A stretch of DNA of 56,770 nucleotides from Methanoculleus sp. (GTDB lineage Archaea; Halobacteriota; Methanomicrobia; Methanomicrobiales; Methanoculleaceae), in contig JAHDQM010000015.1 in NCBI GenBank assembly GCA_018433835.1, positions 1-56,770 of the forward strand. Reading direction: 5' to 3'. Each line of letters opens with the position of its first letter. Within the stretch, counting starts at the first letter, position 1. Both the position numbers and the translations under genes were made by a program. Below, piece after piece: positions 52,355-56,770 of the stretch. The notes below the pieces were generated by a model that did no database searches, was not told where the DNA came from, and was given only the letters and a program-made list of their open reading frames with translations.

Positions 52355-52651
52355 TGGAGAAGGAATGATCAGACAGGGCTCAGGCAAATCACAGAAGATT
52401 TGAGGCGATACCGGAAAGATCGCAGAGATAAAGTCGTTATGAGGCGTATTTCGGGATGGATCGTTCAGGAGCAGCCCGGGCACACTCAATAGAGAGGGGA
52501 TCTTCAAGGTGATTGCACCTAATACAGATCTACGGGTAATCTGAGGTGGCAGGAGCATTATGAACTGCCATAGAAGATTCAAGGGTTACAAAACAGAGAG
52601 CCCGGCATTTGGTGGAGACTCCATAAAACCGTACGGGTACGAGGCGGAACA
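52355..52651. other. Intergenic region with no recognised feature
   Basis: About 300 bp without a supported gene. It probably includes degraded 3' sequence of the HIT gene. GAGGCGG 8 bp before the ATG at 52652 is the ribosome-binding site of the next gene. Confidence 0.35.
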
Positions 52652-53728
52652 ATGAACGGCGATGAGAAGAAACTGATACGGAACAGCACGGTTGAATTTT
52701 TGCTATTTACCTCGGCCGCCGGTGAAGACTCAATCGAGGTCAGGTACGAGGACGAAACCATCTGGTTAAGCCAGAAGATGATGGCGGCGCTCTTCGATGT
52801 GACTGTTCCGACAATAAACGTACACCTGAAAAACATCTACGAAAGCGGCGAGTTGACCCGTGATGCAACTATTAGAAAATATCTAACAGTTCAAATCGAG
52901 GGTGATCGTGAAGTTTCACGGACTCTTGACTACTACAACCTTGATGCCATAATCTCGGTTGGGTATCGCGTCAATTCCCGAAGAGCCACCCAGTTCCGTC
53001 AGTGGGCGACTCAGGTGTTAACAGAATTTGCCATTAAAGGATATGTACTTGATAAAAAGCGGATGGAGAACGGTACGTTCCTTGGGGAAGACTACTTCGA
53101 GCGCTTGCTGGCAGAAATTCGGGAGATACGGCTGAGTGAGAGACGATTCTACCAGAAGATCACGGATATCTACGCCACAAGCCTCGACTACAACAGGAAT
53201 GCACCAACAACACGCGAGTTTTTCGCAAACGTTCAGAACAAATTACATTTTGCGATACATGGGAATACTGCGGCTGAACTGATAATGGCGCGTGCCGACA
53301 GCAGAAAGAAGCATATGGGCCTTAGCACCTGGGAAAAAGCCCCTGACGGGAAGATACTCAAAACCGACGTATCGGTTGCGAAAAACTATCTGAACGCAAC
53401 AGAACTTGAATCGCTCGGAAGAATCGTCAACGCCTGGCTTGACCTCGCTGAAGAGCGTGCCAGAAGAAAGATCCCGATGACTATGGAGGATTGGGCAAAA
53501 CGCCTTGACCGGTTCCTTGAGTTCGATGATCGCAAACTGCTCGAAGACCGTGGAAAGGTCACAAAAGAGATGGCAAAGGAGTTCGCAGAGAGTGCATTTG
53601 AGAAGTACCGGGTTGTTCAGGACAGACTTTTTGAGAGCGATTTCGACCGGATGCTAAAGGAGGCCGCCCCGCCCGAAGGAGAGGAACAGGATAACAAAAA
53701 CAATGAGACTACTGGAGACCTGAAATAA
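52652..53728 (+). CDS. RhuM family protein
   Basis: This 358-residue protein matches the RhuM family. IEVRYEDETIWLSQKMMAALFDV is the N-terminal winged-helix-like part, with TINVHLKNIYESGEL; then RTLDYYNLDAIISVGYRVNS and FRQWATQVLTEFAIKGYVLDKKRM, and the C-terminal part has TAAELIMARADSRKKHMGL. First described near Salmonella virulence genes, the family is widespread in mobile regions and is suspected of toxin or defence roles. Its GC content is intermediate, and it sits among broken genes, which suggests acquisition by transfer. The exact function is unknown. Confidence 0.85.
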   Translation: MNGDEKKLIRNSTVEFLLFTSAAGEDSIEVRYEDETIWLSQKMMAALFDVTVPTINVHLKNIYESGELTRDATIRKYLTVQIEGDREVSRTLDYYNLDAIISVGYRVNSRRATQFRQWATQVLTEFAIKGYVLDKKRMENGTFLGEDYFERLLAEIREIRLSERRFYQKITDIYATSLDYNRNAPTTREFFANVQNKLHFAIHGNTAAELIMARADSRKKHMGLSTWEKAPDGKILKTDVSVAKNYLNATELESLGRIVNAWLDLAEERARRKIPMTMEDWAKRLDRFLEFDDRKLLEDRGKVTKEMAKEFAESAFEKYRVVQDRLFESDFDRMLKEAAPPEGEEQDNKNNETTGDLK

Positions 53729-53807
53729 AGTATGTTCGGTGGGCGGCATCAGACGGGAGGAATACTTGACGGGTTGTATTCAGAGTGCCTGCTTCCAGAG
53801 ATTAACG

Positions 53808-54032
53808 TCAGCAATACTGCTGACGATCCGCATATATCCGGATATCTGCCGGCTTTACCGTACTTGATGGGTACTTGATCCCGGCCCATGAGATCACCCG
53901 CATTCTGTTTTCGGTAAACGTTGCCGGGCGATAGAACAAGGGCATCGATGCTCTCCTCAGCCGGATGGTGAAGTCGTATGCCTCGTGTCTCCAGACGTTA
54001 CGCAGATCCGGATGTCGAATCTTACCTATCAC
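53808..54032 (-). pseudogene. Remnant of a DUF4268-like N-terminus
   Basis: On the minus strand the sequence IGKIRHPDLRNVWRHEAYDFT matches the beginning of DUF4268-type proteins, which usually continue with DFTPWL and a nuclease-like domain. Here it diverges right after that into unrelated residues and stops, so only a fragment remains. Confidence 0.35.
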
Positions 54033-54051
54033 TCACATGTTGCCCCTTCGG

Positions 54052-54158
54052 GGTGCCACGGATCGGCTATCTACTCTTCAACAGCGAGATCCGTGGTTGG
54101 GCACGGATGTGCTTTATCTCTGGTGCCATGGATCGGCTATCTACTCTTCAACAGCGAG
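54052..54158 (+). repeat. Two 37-bp direct repeats separated by 33 bp
   Basis: GGTGCCACGGATCGGCTATC and the following 17 bases (54052-54088) recur with one mismatch at 54122-54158. The 70-bp spacing is not a multiple of three, so it is not a simple in-frame protein repeat. Confidence 0.7.
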
Positions 54159-54201
54159 GATACTCACTGTTTCTTCAGGCCTTATTTCACGGAGATATGA
54201 A

Positions 54202-54498
54202 AAACCGCCGACGGTTCCTCACGCCGGCTACGTCGGGGAGGCGACGATCAAGCGCATTGTCATCGGGGATAACCCCCTCGCGTTCTTCGAGACCTTCGGC
54301 GATGCGGTCTTCCTCACGAAAGAGGAGGTCCGCGCCTACGTCGAGAGCCAGGAGCGGTGGCAGGGGATCAGGGTCAGGAAGGGCGTGCCCCGAAAGCGGC
54401 CCTGGATGGCCCTCAAACTCGAGAATGTCCGGAAGTACGATACGGTGAAGAAGCCGGAGCGGTTCGTGCCTGTCGGGGGAAGGTATCTAAGGGAGTGA
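54202..54498 (+). pseudogene. C-terminal fragment of a DUF365 protein
   Basis: The frame reading HAGYVGEATIKRIVIGDNPL, then AFFETFGDAVFLTKEEVRAY and ALKLENVRKYDTVKKPERF, matches the C-terminal half of the archaeal DUF365 family and ends at the stop 54498. Upstream of about 54200 the frame contains unrelated sequence including the 37-bp repeats, so the N-terminal half is lost. Confidence 0.6.
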
Positions 54499-54573
54499 AT
54501 CCATGGGCGATATCCGGAAATCGATATACTGGACTGAGATCAGCTGCAATCTCGCACTCCTGATCCCACACAT

Positions 54574-55780
54574 CTAGTGCTCTTTGTCTCCTAATTCTCT
54601 AATATCATCGGGTAGAGTCGCTTCAGTTTCCTCCTCGCATCGTTGGTGGTAAACTGCCAATCTACCCTCTTCTGGGCCTGATTTCTGTTTCGGTTCCAGG
54701 TTGCTGTTTCCACCCGGAGTACTTCGATGGTCGGGATTCTCCGGTTCAGGCATTGGCGAGTCAGGACACTGAGTTCAATCTCGGCGATGTTGAGCCAGCT
54801 CCCATGCTTTGGCGTGCGATGGATCTCCAGCCGGTTCAGCAGGTTTCTTGCTTTTTCTGGCGGGAACGTCTCGTAGAGTGCTCCCGGGACATGCGTATTG
54901 AGGTTGTCACAGACCCAGGATCACCTTCTCTGCATCGGGATAGTCCACTTCGAGGAGGTGGTGTATCTGGTGCGCCCAATCCTTCTTTGTTCGCGTTTAC
55001 GTGATCGTGATTCGGCGCCACTGTCCCAACGGTTCGGTGAACATGAACCCGCAGGCGACCCCGTTTCTCCGGTACTCGTAGTCCCGCCGTTCCGGACGAC
55101 CGGGTTGTGCCGGGATCGGTTCCCGCACTTCGGCATGCAGCTGGATCGGCTGTTCGTCCATGCAGATGAGAGGGTTTGCCGGATCAAACGGTCGCTGGTA
55201 GACCTCCAGCACGTCTTCCATCGCGGCGACAAAGTTCCCGTTTCCGTCGGGGGGAATAACCCACTGCTTTTTGGTATGTGGCTGGAGCGCGTTTTTTTAG
55301 CGTCCGTTCGACGGTCTTGATCGAGATGGTGTCGACGATCTCCAGTTCCACGAGACGATCGGCAAGTAACTGCAGCGTCCAGCGGGATCGACCTTCCGGC
55401 GGTTGGCTGCAGGCGATCTGGATGAGACGGGCTTCGCCGGCGCCGTCCAGTTTCCGGGGGGTCGAGCATTCGTCACGGAGTTTCCGGTGCAGTGCCGCGT
55501 CGAGCCCCTGCGTGACAAACGCTTTTCGGACGTTGAACACGGACAGCGGGTGACACCGGACAAGCTCGGCAACCTCAGGGTCAGGTTTATCGGCATGGAG
55601 CAGGATGTAGGCATGCCGGATCGTGGAGGCCGAAGATTTACCACGGTGAACAAGGTCTTCGAGGAACGAACGCTGGTCGTCGGTAAGGGTAACGGTGTAC
55701 TTGCTCTTCCCCATGAGAAAATATATTCAGTGGCAAACAATATAATTTTACTTATAATATTTGGAGACAAGAGGCACTAG
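54574..55780 (-). mobile_element. IS630-family insertion sequence, inactivated
   Basis: The element is about 1.2 kb long. CTAGTGCTCTTTGTCTCC (54574-54591) and the complement of 55763-55780, CTAGTGCCTCTTGTCTCC, form 18-bp terminal inverted repeats with two mismatches. TA dinucleotides at both tips fit the TA target preference of IS630/Tc1 elements. It encloses one transposase frame with several lesions. It lies 3 bp beyond the end of the zinc-ribbon gene at 55784. Confidence 0.75.
54591..55714 (-). pseudogene. IS630-type transposase, frameshifted
   Basis: The 5' part (MGKSKYTVTLTDDQRSFLED, an HTH domain with ADKPDPEVAELVRCHPLSV and SRWTLQLLADRLVELEI) runs in frame to about 55290. There an A run (minus strand) shifts the frame; MEDVLEVYQRPFDPANPLICMDEQP, with the first catalytic Asp, continues in another frame to a stop at ~54997. 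KKDWAHQIHHLLEVDYPDAE follows, then one extra G near 54925 before DNLNTHVPGALYETFPPEKA and PKHGSWLNIAEIELSVLTRQ, reaching the stop at 54591. At least three lesions make it inactive. Confidence 0.75.
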
Positions 55781-55783
55781 GGC

Positions 55784-56182
55784 CTATTCGCGGGCGAGTT
55801 TTTTATGAGGCTGTACGGGGTTGTATGCTGCCTCAAATGCAACAAAGTAATCCGCTATCTCGCCTTGCAATCGCTCGCAAGTTGGGCACCCACAAAACCT
55901 GATAGCGAGATCGCCGGTTCCCACACGGTGCATGGCCATATAGCGATAACCAAAAGGTTGTCGTTCGAATTCGCAGGCAAAGATGCTCTCGATGTTTTCG
56001 GTTTTATGAACAGTTTGTGGAGCCTTAAATTCGATAAATTTTTCAAGGTACGTCAGAATTCGTGGTATGCGGATAAGGTTTCCGCATCCACCACAGTAAA
56101 GTCCCCCACCGATATTGAAATTGCTACAATGAGGACATTTTATTGGGTAATGAAAATACCTCTCGCGATCCATAAGGATCAA
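55784..56182 (-). CDS. Small zinc-ribbon protein of unknown function
   Basis: A 132-residue protein with an N-terminal zinc ribbon (CPHCSNFNIGGGLYCGGCG, C-x2-C-x11-C-x2-C) and a second possible pair, FCGCPTCERLQGEIADYF. Between them lies a mixed domain. The stop codon lies 3 bp from the tip of the insertion sequence, so the original C-terminus may have been changed by the insertion. I do not recognise the family. Low GC in this gene suggests it was also acquired. Confidence 0.55.
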   Translation of the reverse strand: MILMDRERYFHYPIKCPHCSNFNIGGGLYCGGCGNLIRIPRILTYLEKFIEFKAPQTVHKTENIESIFACEFERQPFGYRYMAMHRVGTGDLAIRFCGCPTCERLQGEIADYFVAFEAAYNPVQPHKKLARE

Positions 56183-56365
56183 TCTGGTAGGGTCAATATT
56201 GATGTTGTGGTTCTCTTCACCTTCGCGAGACTGGATCTATCACCCTGCCGATTCCTGATATTCCCTGGCCCATATCTGGGAGGTCACGAAGAGGAGAGAG
56301 GAAGACAAGAAACGCGTTGTTGAGCAGGTCGAATAACCCTTTTTTCACGCCTTCATATCGCCGAT

Positions 56366-56584
56366 TTAATAGTCTCTCTTGCGCATCTCCTGGAGCAGAT
56401 CTTCGATGAAATGAATGATGCCTTTCTCATTCAGTGCATCAGAAACCTCGTCCAGCAACAGACCTTCAATCTCCGGCCAACGGCCCTCACGGTACGTTGG
56501 CAGGTACGCCACCACCTGGAGAAGATCTCTCCGGCCTCCGCTCACAACCAGGTTTATCGGATCTCCCTCCCATCCATTATCTAT
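56366..56584 (-). CDS. Small acidic protein, start uncertain
   Basis: The frame ending MRKRDY at 56366 has coding character: AYLPTYREGRWPEIEGLLLD and EVSDALNEKGIIHFIEDLLQ read like a helical protein of ~70 residues. No ATG fits before it meets the divergent UPF0175 gene at 56600; GTG 56545 or an ATA near 56584 are possible. It could be a neighbour in a toxin-antitoxin-like locus. No family is recognised. Confidence 0.35.
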   Translation of the reverse strand: MDNGWEGDPINLVVSGGRRDLLQVVAYLPTYREGRWPEIEGLLLDEVSDALNEKGIIHFIEDLLQEMRKRDY

Positions 56585-56599
56585 CCAGGTGAAGCGGCT

Positions 56600-56770
56600 A
56601 TGACCGATGTTACCATCACCGTCCCCCGGGATATCGTCCAGGCGCTTCGGCTTCCCCCCGATGCCATTGCCGTCGAGTTGCAGCGGGAACTTGCCGTGGC
56701 GCTCTACCACCGGGGCATACTCTCTTCCGGGAAGGCAGCCGCTCTTGCAGGGATGAACCGGTGGGAATGG
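56600..56770 (+). CDS. UPF0175 family protein (antitoxin-like), 3' end outside window
   Basis: The frame from ATG 56600 reads MTDVTITVPRDIVQALRLPP, then AVELQRELAVALYHRGILSS and GKAAALAGMNRWEW up to the window end. This is the RHH-like start plus helix-turn-helix of UPF0175, a family often paired with PIN-like or DUF3368 toxins. The remainder and any toxin gene lie beyond 56770. Confidence 0.75.
   Translation, partial: MTDVTITVPRDIVQALRLPPDAIAVELQRELAVALYHRGILSSGKAAALAGMNRWEW

Overview
The window looks like a high-GC chromosomal segment of a methanogenic archaeon of the order Methanomicrobiales, most likely a Methanoculleus-like organism (inference). Supporting signs are archaeal informational genes (PCNA, large primase subunit PriL, Alba, ribosomal protein S17e, FtsZ), an archaeosine radical-SAM enzyme, archaeal-type cobalamin genes (cobY, cobD), DUF3821 and DUF373 proteins, AT-rich TATA boxes about 25-30 bp before starts, and several starts that look leaderless.

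Layout. 1-3.2 kb: end of a secreted DUF2341/DUF6345-like protein, two tandem secreted paralogues and a stub of a third. 3.2-9.1 kb: flavin proteins, tRNA-Ser, a DUF3821 surface protein, archaeosine RaSEA, a TIGR00300 protein, and two copies in opposite orientation of a dispersed repeat element. 9.2-10.8 kb: cobY-cobD. 10.8-14.7 kb: a ribbon-helix-helix regulator with repeated palindromes upstream, ftsZ, a candidate structured RNA, a coiled-coil protein and a DUF373 membrane protein. 14.7-18.1 kb: a glycosyltransferase, radical SAM/SPASM, methyltransferase, glycosyltransferase cluster of the kind labelled arsenosugar biosynthesis. 18.3-25.5 kb: a long minus-strand block with alba, asd, a 57-residue ferredoxin, dapB, dapA, S17e, a ThiN protein, an HD phosphohydrolase, priL and pcn. 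25.8-33.1 kb: rlmE-moaA, a tandem repeat, an M20 peptidase, two glycosyltransferases, a lipoprotein and tRNA-Arg. 33.5-34.2 kb: an MntA-HepT toxin-antitoxin pair.

From about 34.5 to 49.0 kb the base composition becomes clearly AT-richer and the genes form a DNA phosphorothioation defence island. On the minus strand a compact dndB-dndC-dndD-dndE-dndA operon would place sulfur in the DNA backbone. On the plus strand, converging on it, is a five-gene operon: DUF1232 protein, PLD-helicase, 65-residue protein, SMC-like ATPase, 148-residue protein. It resembles the archaeal PbeABCD modules that act with Dnd against viruses. Between the two sit a DUF262 NTPase-like protein without its usual C-terminal nuclease and a coiled-coil/winged-helix protein; these could be a second modification-sensing effector. 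Divergent from dndB, back in high-GC sequence, is a large helicase with C-terminal HEAT-like repeats.

From 52 to 56.2 kb is a decay zone: a truncated HIT gene, a RhuM-family gene, remnants of DUF4268-like and DUF365 genes, and an inactivated IS630-family element with recognisable inverted ends. The window ends inside a UPF0175 antitoxin-like gene. All assignments come from reading the sequence; no database search was run.
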